Positions 46,321 through 54,633 of a stretch of DNA of 64,000 nt are shown in pieces. Made by a program: the position numbers and the translations under genes. The stretch is from Afifella pfennigii DSM 17143 (GTDB taxonomy: Bacteria; Pseudomonadota; Alphaproteobacteria; Rhizobiales; Afifellaceae), in the NCBI RefSeq assembly GCF_000688515.1, contig NZ_JHZK01000007.1, positions 96,791 to 160,790 of the forward strand, read 5' to 3'. Under the pieces are notes generated by a model, which saw only the letters and a program-made list of their open reading frames with translations, was not told the DNA's origin and ran no database searches. Numbering within the stretch: position 1 is the first letter of the stretch; each line of letters opens with the position of its first letter.

Positions 46321-47682
46321 ATGTCTACCGACATCCTGGTGGTGGACGACGAGGCCGATATTCGCGAGCTCGTCGCCGGAATTCTGGAGGATGAGGGATA
46401 CGGCACGCGCACGGCCGCCAACAGCGACCAGGCGCTGGAGGCGATCGCGGAGCGGCGCCCGGGGCTGATCTTCCTCGACATCTGGCTGCAGGGCAGCCGT
46501 CTGGACGGCCTCGCCCTGCTCGACGTCATCCACAAGGAGCATCCGGAGCTGCCCATCGTCATCATCTCCGGACACGGCAATATCGAAACCGCCGTCTCGG
46601 CCATCAAGCGCGGCGCCTACGACTATATCGAAAAGCCCTTCAAGGCCGACCGGCTGGTGCTGGTCGCCCAGCGCGCCATCGAGGCCTCGCGGCTGAAGAA
46701 GGAAGTGGCGGAGCTGAAGCAGCGCTCCGGCGAGAGCAACGATCTCGTCGGCTCCTCCTCCGCCATGCACCATCTGCGCCAGACGGTGGAGCGGGTCGGG
46801 CCGACCAATTCGCGGGTGATGATCTTCGGCGCCTCCGGCGCCGGCAAGGAGCGCGTGGCGCGGGCCATCCACGCCGTCTCGCGGCGCGCGGAGGGGCCTT
46901 TCGTCGTCCTGTCATCGGCCAGCATCACGCCGGAGACGATGGAGGTGGCGCTTTTCGGCACCGAGGCGATGAACGGACACGGAAGGCGCGTCGGGGCGCT
47001 GGAAGAGGCGCATGGCGGCATCCTTTATCTCGACGAGGTGGCCGACATGCCGCGCGAGACGCAGGGCAAGATCCTGCGCGTTCTCGTCGAGCAGACCTTC
47101 GAGCGCGTCGGCGGCTCCAAGAAGGTGAAGGTCGATGTGCGCATCCTCTCCTCCACGGCGCGCGACCTGGAGGCGGAGATCAAGGAAGGCCATTTCCGCG
47201 AGGATCTGTTCCACCGCCTGGCGGTGGTGCCGATCCGCGTGCCCTCGCTGGCGGAGCGGCGCGAGGACGTGCCGGAACTCGTCGACTACTTCATGGCGCA
47301 GCTCGCCCAGACTTCCGGCCTGCCGGTGCGGCGCATCGCCGATGATGCCATGGCGGTGCTGCAGGCGCATGACTGGCCCGGCAATCTGCGCCAGCTGCGC
47401 AACAACGTGGAACGGCTGATGATTCTCACCCAGGGCGACCCGGAAGCCATGGTGACGGCGGCGATGCTGCCGCCGGAGATCGGCGAGATCCTGCCGGCGA
47501 CGCCCGCCGACGGCTCGGCGCATATCATGTCGCTGCCGCTGCGCGAGGCGCGCGAGGTCTTTGAGCGGGAGTATCTTTCCGCCCAGATCAACCGCTTCGG
47601 CGGCAACATCTCGCGCACGGCCGAATTCGTCGGCATGGAACGGTCGGCCCTGCATCGCAAGCTGAAGAGCCTCGGCGTATAA
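46321..47682 (+). CDS. ntrX: Response regulator NtrX, AAA+ domain without GAFTGA loop
   Basis: A 453-residue NtrC-like regulator: receiver (TDILVVDDEADIRELV; Asp in LIFLDIWLQGS), an AAA+ domain with GASGAGKERVARAIH, YLDEVADMPRE, and a C-terminal Fis-type helix (RTAEFVGMERSALHRKL). Where NtrC has [12 protein letters not shown], this protein reads FGTEAMNGHGRRVGAL, so the sigma-54 contact loop is missing; it probably acts on other promoters. Loss of the motif has been described for other alphaproteobacterial NtrX. Both a GTG (46315) and an ATG (46321) follow AGGAGG; the ATG gives the usual N-terminus. Confidence 0.94.
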   Translation: MSTDILVVDDEADIRELVAGILEDEGYGTRTAANSDQALEAIAERRPGLIFLDIWLQGSRLDGLALLDVIHKEHPELPIVIISGHGNIETAVSAIKRGAYDYIEKPFKADRLVLVAQRAIEASRLKKEVAELKQRSGESNDLVGSSSAMHHLRQTVERVGPTNSRVMIFGASGAGKERVARAIHAVSRRAEGPFVVLSSASITPETMEVALFGTEAMNGHGRRVGALEEAHGGILYLDEVADMPRETQGKILRVLVEQTFERVGGSKKVKVDVRILSSTARDLEAEIKEGHFREDLFHRLAVVPIRVPSLAERREDVPELVDYFMAQLAQTSGLPVRRIADDAMAVLQAHDWPGNLRQLRNNVERLMILTQGDPEAMVTAAMLPPEIGEILPATPADGSAHIMSLPLREAREVFEREYLSAQINRFGGNISRTAEFVGMERSALHRKLKSLGV

Positions 47683-47726
47683 GAGCGCCGGATTGAGGCA
47701 CCGCACGCGGCGGGCAAGGGGCATTC

Positions 47727-49103
47727 ATGCGTATCATTATTTGCGGCGCCGGCCAGGTCGGCTACGGCATCGCGGAGAAGCTGGCGACGGAGAACAACGA
47801 CGTCACGGTGATCGATCAGTCGCCGCGCCTCGTCAACGCCATTCGCGACACGCTCGACGTGCGCGGCTTCGTCGGCCACGGCTCGCATCCGGACGTCCTG
47901 GCCAGGGCCGGCGCGGAGGAGGCGGACATGCTGATCGCCGTCACCTTCTACGACGAAGTCAACATGATCGCCTGCCAGGTGGCGCATTCCCTTTTCAGCC
48001 TGCCGACGAAGATCGCCCGTATCCGCTCGCAGACCTATCTCGCCAAGCATTGGAGCAATCTGTTCTCGCGCGACAATCTGCCCATCGACGTGGTGATCTC
48101 GCCGGAGGTGGAGGTCGGCGAGATGGTGCTGCGGCGCCTGGCGCAGCCGGGCGCGGTGGAGACCATTCCCTTCGCCGACGACAAGGTGACGGTGCTCGGC
48201 ATCGCCTGCGACGAGGAATGCCCGGTGATCGATACGCCGCTGCGCCAGCTCACCGAGCTGTTCCCGGATCTCAACGCCACGGTGGTCGGCATCTTCCGCA
48301 GCGGCCAGCTCTTCGTGCCGCGCTCGGCCGACCAGATGATGGCCGGCGATCTCGTCTACGTGGTGACCAATTCGGAGCGGGTGAAGCGCACGCTCACCAT
48401 CTTCGGCAAGGAGGACACGCTCGGCTCGCGCGTCGTCATCGGCGGCGGCGGCAATATCGGCCATTACGTCGCCAACCATCTGGAGGAGCGCAATCCGCGC
48501 GCCAAGATCAAGGTGATCGAGGTGGACCGCGAGCGCGCCGTGCACATTGCCGAGGCTCTCGACCGGACGGTGGTGCTGCACGGCTCGGCGATGGACGAGG
48601 TGATCCTGAAGGAGGCCGATATCGCCGATGCCGACACGATGATTGCCGTCACCAACGACGACAAGGTGAACATCCTTTCCTGCGTCATGGCCAAGCGCCT
48701 CGGCGCGCGGCGGACGATGAGCCTGCTCAACGATCCGGCCTTCCCGCCGCTGGTGCGCACGATCGGCATCGACGCTTTCGTCGATCCGCGCGCCGTCACC
48801 ATCTCGCGCATCCTCCAGCATGTGCGGCGCGGGCGCATCCGCAACGTCCACACCATCCAGAACGGCGCGGCGGAGGTGATCGAGGCCGAAGCGCTGGAAA
48901 CCTCGCCGCTGGTCGGCCGGCCGCTCAGCGAGCTCGATCTGCCGAAGGGCATCCGCATCGGCGCCATCCTGCACGAGAACGAGGTGATCGTGCCGACCGG
49001 CGCCAGCCAGATACGCAAGGGCGACCGGCTGGTCATCTTCGCCACCGCCGATCAGGTGCCTCGCGTGGAGCAGATGGCGCGGGTCAGCCTTGAATACTTC
49101 TGA
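47727..49103 (+). CDS. trkA: Trk potassium transporter regulatory subunit TrkA
   Basis: A 458-residue peripheral membrane protein that gates the TrkH potassium channel. Two RCK units are present, each with an NAD site: MRIIICGAGQVGYGIAEKL at residue 1 and VVIGGGGNIGHYVANHL at about 233, each followed by a TrkA-C domain. Length is normal. AAGGGG precedes the ATG at 47727. Its place after ntrX is standard in alphaproteobacteria; no trkH gene is in the window. Confidence 0.95.
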   Translation: MRIIICGAGQVGYGIAEKLATENNDVTVIDQSPRLVNAIRDTLDVRGFVGHGSHPDVLARAGAEEADMLIAVTFYDEVNMIACQVAHSLFSLPTKIARIRSQTYLAKHWSNLFSRDNLPIDVVISPEVEVGEMVLRRLAQPGAVETIPFADDKVTVLGIACDEECPVIDTPLRQLTELFPDLNATVVGIFRSGQLFVPRSADQMMAGDLVYVVTNSERVKRTLTIFGKEDTLGSRVVIGGGGNIGHYVANHLEERNPRAKIKVIEVDRERAVHIAEALDRTVVLHGSAMDEVILKEADIADADTMIAVTNDDKVNILSCVMAKRLGARRTMSLLNDPAFPPLVRTIGIDAFVDPRAVTISRILQHVRRGRIRNVHTIQNGAAEVIEAEALETSPLVGRPLSELDLPKGIRIGAILHENEVIVPTGASQIRKGDRLVIFATADQVPRVEQMARVSLEYF

Positions 49104-49216
49104 GCGCGGCCCGGCGTTCCGGGGCAGGGGGGAAGTGCGCGGCCGGCGCGCGGCGGGCCTTGTGCCGATGACGCTTCGCGCCTATGCCGGCTGAGAGTTG
49201 CCGAGGAGTCGCGTGA

Positions 49217-50080
49217 ATGTCGAGAGTGGCCTATGTCAACGGCCGGTACGTGCCGCACCGCGCAGCCTGCGTCCATATCGAGGATCGCGGCTATCAGTTC
49301 GCCGACGGCGTCTACGAGGTCTGCGAGATCTGGCACGGCCATATCGTCGATATGCGCGGACATCTCGACCGGCTGGAGCGCTCGCTCGACGAGCTTGAGA
49401 TCGCCATGCCGATGACACGCGCGGCGCTGCGCGTGGTGCTGCACGAGGTAGCGCGGCGCAACCGCGTCAGGGAAGGGCTCGTCTATGTGCAGGTGACGCG
49501 CGGCGTCGCCCCGCGCGACCACGTCTTTCCCGGCCCCGATGTGCGCCCTTCCATCGTCGTGACGGCCCGCTCCAGCGACCGTGCGAAGGCCGATCGGACG
49601 GCCGAGGAAGGCATCGCCGTCATCACCGTGCCAGACAATCGCTGGGAGCGGGTCGACATCAAGTCCGTCGGCCTGCTGCCGAACGCGATCGCCCGGCAGC
49701 GGGCGAAGGAAGCCGGCGCCAAGGAGGCCTGGTTCGTCGACGATGAAGGTTTCGTCACCGAGGGCGCGGCGACGACGGCATGGATCGTCACCAAAGACGG
49801 CACGCTCGTCACCCGCCCGAACGGTACCGGCATCCTGCCGGGAATCACGCGCAGAACCGTGGAAGAGGTCGCCCGGCGCGACGGCTACCACGTGGAGGCG
49901 CGCAAGTTTACGCCGCAGGAGGCCAAGGAGGCGCGCGAGGCCTTCATCACCGCGGCGACGACGCTGATCATGCCGATCGTAACCATCGACGGCACCACGA
50001 TCGCGAACGGCAAACCGGGCTCCGTGGCGACGGCTATCCGGCAGCGCTTCCACCAGGTGGCGGAACTGGAAGCCGTCTAA
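49217..50080 (+). CDS. dat: D-amino-acid aminotransferase (class IV PLP enzyme)
   Basis: A 287-residue fold-type IV transaminase. EDRGYQFADGVYEVCEI, VDIKSVGLLPNAIARQRAKEAG (catalytic Lys), VTEGAATTAWIV and GILPGITRRTVEEVA are class signatures. D-amino-acid transaminases make D-glutamate or exchange D-alanine for other D-amino acids, used in peptidoglycan. Branched-chain aminotransferase is an alternative; the trkA-dat-hfq neighbourhood and the length favour the D-type. hfq follows after 101 bp. Confidence 0.87.
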   Translation: MSRVAYVNGRYVPHRAACVHIEDRGYQFADGVYEVCEIWHGHIVDMRGHLDRLERSLDELEIAMPMTRAALRVVLHEVARRNRVREGLVYVQVTRGVAPRDHVFPGPDVRPSIVVTARSSDRAKADRTAEEGIAVITVPDNRWERVDIKSVGLLPNAIARQRAKEAGAKEAWFVDDEGFVTEGAATTAWIVTKDGTLVTRPNGTGILPGITRRTVEEVARRDGYHVEARKFTPQEAKEAREAFITAATTLIMPIVTIDGTTIANGKPGSVATAIRQRFHQVAELEAV

Positions 50081-50181
50081 GCGGAGCCTATATTGTGGTT
50101 ATCCCGGCCAGGGGTGACAGCTGGCCGCAAAGCAGGCAATCTGCTGGTGCGGCGCAACAAGAATAAAGGTCGGCAAATCGA

Positions 50182-50427
50182 ATGGGCGAAAAGAACCAGA
50201 ACTTGCAAGATACCTTCTTGAACCATGTGCGGAAGGCAAAAACTCCACTTACGGTTTTTCTCATCAACGGCGTGAAGCTCCAAGGCATCGTCACGTGGTT
50301 CGACAACTTTTGCCTGCTGTTGCGGCGCGATGGGCATTCGCAGCTGGTCTACAAGCACGCCATCTCCACGGTGATGCCCAATCAGCCCGTGCAGTTGTTC
50401 GAGCCCGACGATGGCGACAACGGATAG
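50182..50427 (+). CDS. hfq: RNA chaperone Hfq
   Basis: An 81-residue Sm-like hexameric protein that pairs small RNAs with mRNAs. The Sm1 and Sm2 motifs are present: [37 protein letters not shown] and [13 protein letters not shown]. The C-terminal tail is very short, as usual in alphaproteobacteria. AAAGGT precedes the ATG at 50182. The stop codon (50425-50427) sits in the first unit of three exact 16-bp repeats running to 50468, where hflX starts. Confidence 0.97.
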   Translation: MGEKNQNLQDTFLNHVRKAKTPLTVFLINGVKLQGIVTWFDNFCLLLRRDGHSQLVYKHAISTVMPNQPVQLFEPDDGDNG

Positions 50428-50468
50428 GCATTGCGGCGGATAGGCATTGCGGCGGATAGGCATTGCGG
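50421..50468 (+). repeat. Three exact 16-bp repeats spanning hfq stop and hflX start
   Basis: CGGATAGGCATTGCGG is repeated exactly three times, at 50421, 50437 and 50453, with no mismatch. The first unit contains the hfq TAG; the third contains the probable hflX TTG start (50463-50465). Each unit also offers an SD-like GGATAGG just before a TTG. Confidence 0.97.
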
Positions 50469-51827
50469 CATCACGATCGCAAGGAGCTGACAGGAGAGGG
50501 CGCGCCCGAGGAGGCGCGCGATCCTGAGCGCACGCTCGTCCTGTTGCCGGAGCTGCGCGGCCAGGACGAGGGAGCGCCCTCGCGCCCGCCGGAGGCACGC
50601 CGGGCGGAAGCCGTCGGGCTTGCCGAAGCGATCGGCCTTCATGTGGCGGAGGCGCTTGCCATCCCGGTGCGCAAGCCGGTGCCGGCGACGCTGTTCGGGG
50701 CAGGGAAGGTGGAGGAGCTGAAGCTCGCCATCCGCACGCTCCAAGCCGGTCTCGTCATCGTCGACCATCCGATCTCCCCGATCCAGCAACGCAATCTGGA
50801 GCGGGCCTGGAACGTCAAGATCCTCGACAGGACCGGGCTCATCCTGGAGATTTTCGGCGAGCGCGCCCATACCAAAGAGGGCACGCTGCAGGTGGAGCTC
50901 GCCCATCTCAATTACCAGAGAAGCCGGCTGGTGCGCTCGTGGACGCATCTGGAGCGCCAGCGCGGCGGCTTCGGCTTCCTCGGCGGGCCCGGCGAGACGC
51001 AAATCGAGGCCGACCGGCGGCTGATCCAGGACCGCATCCGGCGCATCGAAAAGGCGCTGGAGAGCGTGCGCAACACACGCAACGTGCACCGCGCCAAGCG
51101 CCAGAAGGTGCCGCATCCGGTGGCGGCGCTGGTCGGCTACACCAATGCCGGCAAATCGACGCTGTTCAACCATCTTACCGGCGCCTCGGTGATGGCGCAG
51201 GACCAGCTCTTCGCCACGCTCGACCCGACGATGCGCCGCGTGGCGCTGCCGCACGGCGAAACGCTGATCCTCTCCGACACGGTGGGCTTCATCTCCGACC
51301 TGCCGACGAGCCTGGTGGAGGCCTTTCGGGCGACGCTTGAAGAGGTGATCGACGCCGATCTCATCGTGCATGTGCGCGACATCGCCTCGCCGGAGACGCA
51401 GGCGGAGGCGCAGGACGTCGCCGGCGTTCTCGCCGAGCTCGGCATCGAAGCCTCCGATCCGCGCCTCGTCGAGGTGTGGAACAAGGTCGACCTGCTTGAG
51501 CCGGCGGCGGCGGATGCGCTCCGGCGCAAGGCCGCGGCCGCGCACAACACCGTCGCCGTCTCCGCGCTCACCGGCGAGGGGCTCGCCGAACTCCTGGCGC
51601 TTCTGGAGGCGCGGCTGTTTGAGGGCAGGGCGGTGGTGGAGGTGATGTTCGAGGCGGCCCGCTCCGGCGAGGCCGCCTGGCTCTACGAGAACGGCGAGGT
51701 CCTGGCCCGCCACGACGACCCTGAGACCGGCGTCTCCAGCTTGACGGTGCGGCTGCCGAGCGGGCGGCTCGAGCAATTGCGCGAACGGGCGCGGGGCGAG
51801 GGAATCCGGCTGTCGGTCTCGCGCTGA
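50463..51827 (+). CDS. hflX: GTPase HflX (probable TTG start inside a tandem repeat)
   Basis: A 454-residue GTPase that splits stalled or heat-damaged ribosomes. The N-terminal HflX domain includes RKPVPATLFGAGKVEELK and RTGLILEIFGERAHTKEGTLQVELA; GGFGFLGGPGETQIEADRR is followed by the G domain with Walker A LVGYTNAGKSTLF, DTVGFISDLPTSLVEAF and NKVDLLEP. Start choice is uncertain: a TAG at 50457 closes the frame upstream, and the only start before the conserved region is the TTG at 50463. AAGGAG at 50481 is downstream of that TTG. hfq-hflX is a conserved pair. Confidence 0.93.
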   Translation: MRHHDRKELTGEGAPEEARDPERTLVLLPELRGQDEGAPSRPPEARRAEAVGLAEAIGLHVAEALAIPVRKPVPATLFGAGKVEELKLAIRTLQAGLVIVDHPISPIQQRNLERAWNVKILDRTGLILEIFGERAHTKEGTLQVELAHLNYQRSRLVRSWTHLERQRGGFGFLGGPGETQIEADRRLIQDRIRRIEKALESVRNTRNVHRAKRQKVPHPVAALVGYTNAGKSTLFNHLTGASVMAQDQLFATLDPTMRRVALPHGETLILSDTVGFISDLPTSLVEAFRATLEEVIDADLIVHVRDIASPETQAEAQDVAGVLAELGIEASDPRLVEVWNKVDLLEPAAADALRRKAAAAHNTVAVSALTGEGLAELLALLEARLFEGRAVVEVMFEAARSGEAAWLYENGEVLARHDDPETGVSSLTVRLPSGRLEQLRERARGEGIRLSVSR

Positions 51828-51836
51828 CCCGCGTTT

Positions 51837-51852
51837 ATTTGTCTAGACAAAT
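51837..51852. promoter_or_regulatory. Perfect 16-bp palindrome between hflX and mazG
   Basis: ATTTGTCTAGACAAAT is its own reverse complement over all 16 bases. It lies in the 48-bp gap between the convergent hflX and mazG stops. Operator-like GT..AC arms resemble sites of GntR-type regulators, but it is not in a promoter position for either neighbour. It has no T-run of terminator type beyond its own arms. Confidence 0.6.
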
Positions 51853-51875
51853 CCAATCGACGCGCCATCCGCGTC

Positions 51876-52730
51876 TCAGCCGCCCGAGGTTTCGCCGGCC
51901 TTGGCCGCCTGCCACAGGGTTTCCATCTCCTCCAGCGAAGCCTCCTCGATCGGCCGCCCGGCGGCGCCGAGGCCCTTTTCGATGGCGGCGAAGCGGCGGC
52001 GGAATTTCTCGTTGGTGCCGCGAAGCGCCGCGTCCGGCTCCACGCCGGCCAGCCGCGCGACATTGACGAGGGCAAAGAGCGCATCGCCGATCTCGTCCTT
52101 CAGCCGGGCCGGATCGCGCGGCTCGCCCGCAAGCTCGCTCTCCATCTCGCCGATTTCCTCCTTCAGCTTTTTCAGCGCGCCTTCGACATTTGGCCAGTCG
52201 AAGCCGAAGGAGGCCGCCTTCCTTTGCAGCTTCAGCGCCTGAAGAAGGCCCGGCAGGCCCCGCGGCACGCCCGCCAGCTCGCCGTCTTCCGTCGCAAGGC
52301 CGCGGGCGGCGCGCCGTACCTTGCGCTCCGCCTTTTCCTCCGCCTTGATCTCCTCCCAGCGCTGCTTCACCGCCTCGGCGGCGTCCGCCTCCCCATCACC
52401 GAAGACATGTGGACCGAAGACATGCGGATGGCGCCGCAGCATCTTTTCGGAGATCGCCTCGGCAACGTCGTCGAAGGCGAAGGCGCCGGCTTCCTCGGCC
52501 ATGCGGGCATGGAAGACGACCTGCAGGAGAAGGTCGCCGAGCTCGTCCCTCAGATCCTCCAGGTCGCCGCGCTCGATGGCGTCGGCGACCTCGTAGGCTT
52601 CCTCGATGGTGTAGGGCGCGATGGAGGCGAAATCCTGCCGCACATCCCAGGGGCAGCCGGTCTGCGGGTGGCGGAGCGCTTCCATGATGGCGATGAGCCG
52701 GTCGATGGCGGGTGGTTCTTGTCTGTGCAT
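51876..52730 (-). CDS. mazG: Nucleoside triphosphate pyrophosphohydrolase MazG
   Basis: A 284-residue enzyme that hydrolyses NTPs to NMP and pyrophosphate, a house-cleaning and stringent-response role. Two MazG domains appear: CPWDVRQDFASIAPYTIEEAYE with DLRDELGDLLLQVVFHARM, and a second with LKDEIGDALFALVNVARL. After RRHPHVFG a five-residue duplication is seen (HVFGP then HVFGD), due to a 15-bp tandem duplication at 52398-52427. The start at 52730 (MHRQEPP) is chosen because homology starts about ten residues later. Confidence 0.94.
   Translation of the reverse strand: MHRQEPPAIDRLIAIMEALRHPQTGCPWDVRQDFASIAPYTIEEAYEVADAIERGDLEDLRDELGDLLLQVVFHARMAEEAGAFAFDDVAEAISEKMLRRHPHVFGPHVFGDGEADAAEAVKQRWEEIKAEEKAERKVRRAARGLATEDGELAGVPRGLPGLLQALKLQRKAASFGFDWPNVEGALKKLKEEIGEMESELAGEPRDPARLKDEIGDALFALVNVARLAGVEPDAALRGTNEKFRRRFAAIEKGLGAAGRPIEEASLEEMETLWQAAKAGETSGG
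52398..52427 (-). repeat. 15-bp tandem duplication inside mazG
   Basis: ACCGAAGACATGTGG is followed directly by the same 15 bases with one change (T to C). It duplicates five residues after the conserved HPHVFG motif and keeps the frame. Confidence 0.88.
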
Positions 52731-52847
52731 GGGCCTTCGCATAGCGCAGCCGCGCGCGGTGCGCCAATGAGGCGCGTGGCTTTCACACCGGAACGGCATG
52801 CGCGCCGATCGCGTCCTCGACGACCGGCCGGAGGTCGCGCGAAGTTT

Positions 52848-52861
52848 TCGAGACGTCTCGA
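52848..52861. promoter_or_regulatory. Perfect 14-bp palindrome in the mazG upstream region
   Basis: TCGAGACGTCTCGA is self-complementary over all 14 bases. It lies 118 bp before the mazG start in a 278-bp gap that has no recognised gene. In GC-rich DNA short perfect palindromes occur by chance, so the call is weak. Confidence 0.35.
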
Positions 52862-52942
52862 CGTGGAGGGGAGCGGCTTGTCAGGTCCTCGGCGGCCGAC
52901 GCGGAAGCGAGGCGCAACCGACAACGCTCAACACGCAAGTCG

Positions 52943-52967
52943 CATAAGATGCATTATGGAACATAAT
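52943..52967. promoter_or_regulatory. Alternating CATAA/TTATG half-sites
   Basis: CATAA (52943-52947), TTATG (52954-52958) and CATAA (52962-52966) alternate in orientation; the last two form ATTATG-GAA-CATAAT, a perfect inverted repeat. This AT-rich patch stands out in the gap between the MBL-fold gene and mazG and could be an operator or promoter on the minus strand. Confidence 0.45.
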
Positions 52968-53008
52968 TGAGGTCGGAAAGGGCGCCTTGAGAGCCTTTCT
53001 CGGCGGCT

Positions 53009-53851
53009 CTAACCGCGCCGCGCCGGCCGCCTTTCGTCCGGATCGTAGGCAAGCTCCACCACCATGCCGTCATAGGCCGGCTCGACGTTCTCCGGCAGCT
53101 CGCGTTTCAGCGCGTTGTAGTCGAGATCGACATGCATATGCGTCAGGATCGCGCGGCGCGGGCGCACCGTCTCGATGACGCCGAGCGCTTCCTCCACGGA
53201 GAAATGCGAGGGATGCGGCTTGTGGCGCAGCGCATCGAGCACCCAGATATCGACGCCGTGCAGCGCCGCCAGCGCTTCGCCGGTGAGCCCTGAGACGTCC
53301 GGCGAATAGGCAAAGCCGCCGAAGCGATAGCCGAGCGAAGGCATGGAGCCGTGGATTTGGCGAAACGGCAGCGCCGTCAGCCTGCCGCCCGGCCCGTCGA
53401 TGACGACCGGCTTTGCCGGCTCGATGACATGCGCATTGACGATCGGCGGATATTCGCTGCCTTCGGGCGTGCGGATGCAATAGCCGAAGCCTTCCTCCAG
53501 CCGTTCCATGGTCGGCCGGTCGGCGTAGATATCGACGCGCCGGCGCATGGTCATGACGAAGCCCCTGAGGTCGTCGATGCCGTGGATGTGGTCGGCGTGC
53601 GGATGGGTGTAGAGGACGCCGTCGATCTTCGTCAGTTCGGCCGCAAGCGCCTGTTCGCGCAGATCCGGCGAGGTGTCGACGAGCACCTGCGTCGCCTCGC
53701 CGGAAGGCTTCACCCGCTCCACCAGCGCCGAGCAGCGCAAGCGCCGGTTCCTCGGCTCGGCCGGATCGCAGGCGCCCCAATCGCCGCCGATGCGCGGCAC
53801 GCCCGGCGAGGAGCCGCAGCCGAGAATGCGCACGCGCAGAATGTCCGCCAC
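53009..53851 (-). CDS. MBL-fold metal-dependent hydrolase (PhnP-like; GTG start)
   Basis: A 280-residue metallo-beta-lactamase-fold protein. The metal-binding motif is HPHADHIHGIDDLRG (about residue 80), preceded by LVDTSPDLREQAL and followed by IHGSMPSLGYRFGGFAYSPDVS and ILTHMHVDLDYNAL. The pattern matches PhnP-type phosphodiesterases that open cyclic ribosyl phosphates. In alphaproteobacteria it regularly follows tatD, and its true substrate there is unknown. The GTG at 53851 lies 2 bp after the tatD stop and just before the conserved VRILGCGSSPGVPRIGG; the longer frame overlaps tatD. Confidence 0.88.
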   Translation of the reverse strand: MADILRVRILGCGSSPGVPRIGGDWGACDPAEPRNRRLRCSALVERVKPSGEATQVLVDTSPDLREQALAAELTKIDGVLYTHPHADHIHGIDDLRGFVMTMRRRVDIYADRPTMERLEEGFGYCIRTPEGSEYPPIVNAHVIEPAKPVVIDGPGGRLTALPFRQIHGSMPSLGYRFGGFAYSPDVSGLTGEALAALHGVDIWVLDALRHKPHPSHFSVEEALGVIETVRPRRAILTHMHVDLDYNALKRELPENVEPAYDGMVVELAYDPDERRPARRG

Positions 53852-53853
53852 GT

Positions 53854-54633
53854 TCAGGGCCGCGTCACTTTGGAGAAGAGGCGGAAGAAATTCTCGCTCG
53901 TCGTCTCGCCGATCTCCTCGGGCGAGACGCCGCGGCATTCGGCCAGAACGGCCGCCGTATGGGCGACATAGGCCGGCTCGTTGCGCTTGCCGCGAAACGG
54001 TGTCGGGGCGAGATAGGGCGCGTCGGTCTCCACCAAGAGCCGGTCGGCCGGCAGATCGCGCGCGATCGCCCGCAGCTCCTCGGACTTCTTGAAGGTGAGA
54101 ATGCCGGAAAAGGAGACGTAATGGCCAAGGCGGATACCCGTCTCGGCAAGAGCGCGGCCGGAGGAAAAGCAGTGCAGCACCGCCGGAAAGGCGCCCTTTT
54201 GCGTTTCCTCCTCCAAAATGGCAGCCATGTCCCGATCGGCGTCGCGGGCATGGATGATGAGCGGCAGGCCGGTCTTTCGTGCCGCTTCGATATGGCGGCG
54301 AAGGCCCCTCGCCTGTCCCTCGCGCGAGGCGTTGTCGTAGAAATAGTCGAGGCCGGCCTCGCCGATGCCGACCACCTTCGGGTGCTCGGCAAGGGCGATG
54401 AGATCCCCGGCGGTGACGTCCGGCTCCTCGTCGGCGTTGTGCGGATGGGTGCCGACGGAGCCATAGACGTCGTCATAGGTCTCCAGGAGCGCGCGGATCC
54501 TGTCGAAGCTGGCGAGCCGCGTGGAGATGGTGACCATGCGCAGGACGCCGGCGGCGCGGGCGCGCTCCACAACCGCGTCGCGCTCCTCGTCGAAATCGGG
54601 AAAATCGAGATGGCAGTGGCTGTCGACGAGCAT
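53854..54633 (-). CDS. tatD: TatD family metal-dependent hydrolase
   Basis: A 259-residue TIM-barrel DNase/hydrolase. [17 protein letters not shown] carries the first metal ligands; GIGEAGLDYFYDN, PLIIHARDADRDMAAIL, LHCFSSGRALAE and LVETDAPYLAP are hallmarks. TatD proteins degrade DNA and some act in quality control. The ATG at 54633 overlaps the metG stop by a base, so metG-tatD-MBL are one translational series. Confidence 0.93.
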   Translation of the reverse strand: MLVDSHCHLDFPDFDEERDAVVERARAAGVLRMVTISTRLASFDRIRALLETYDDVYGSVGTHPHNADEEPDVTAGDLIALAEHPKVVGIGEAGLDYFYDNASREGQARGLRRHIEAARKTGLPLIIHARDADRDMAAILEEETQKGAFPAVLHCFSSGRALAETGIRLGHYVSFSGILTFKKSEELRAIARDLPADRLLVETDAPYLAPTPFRGKRNEPAYVAHTAAVLAECRGVSPEEIGETTSENFFRLFSKVTRP

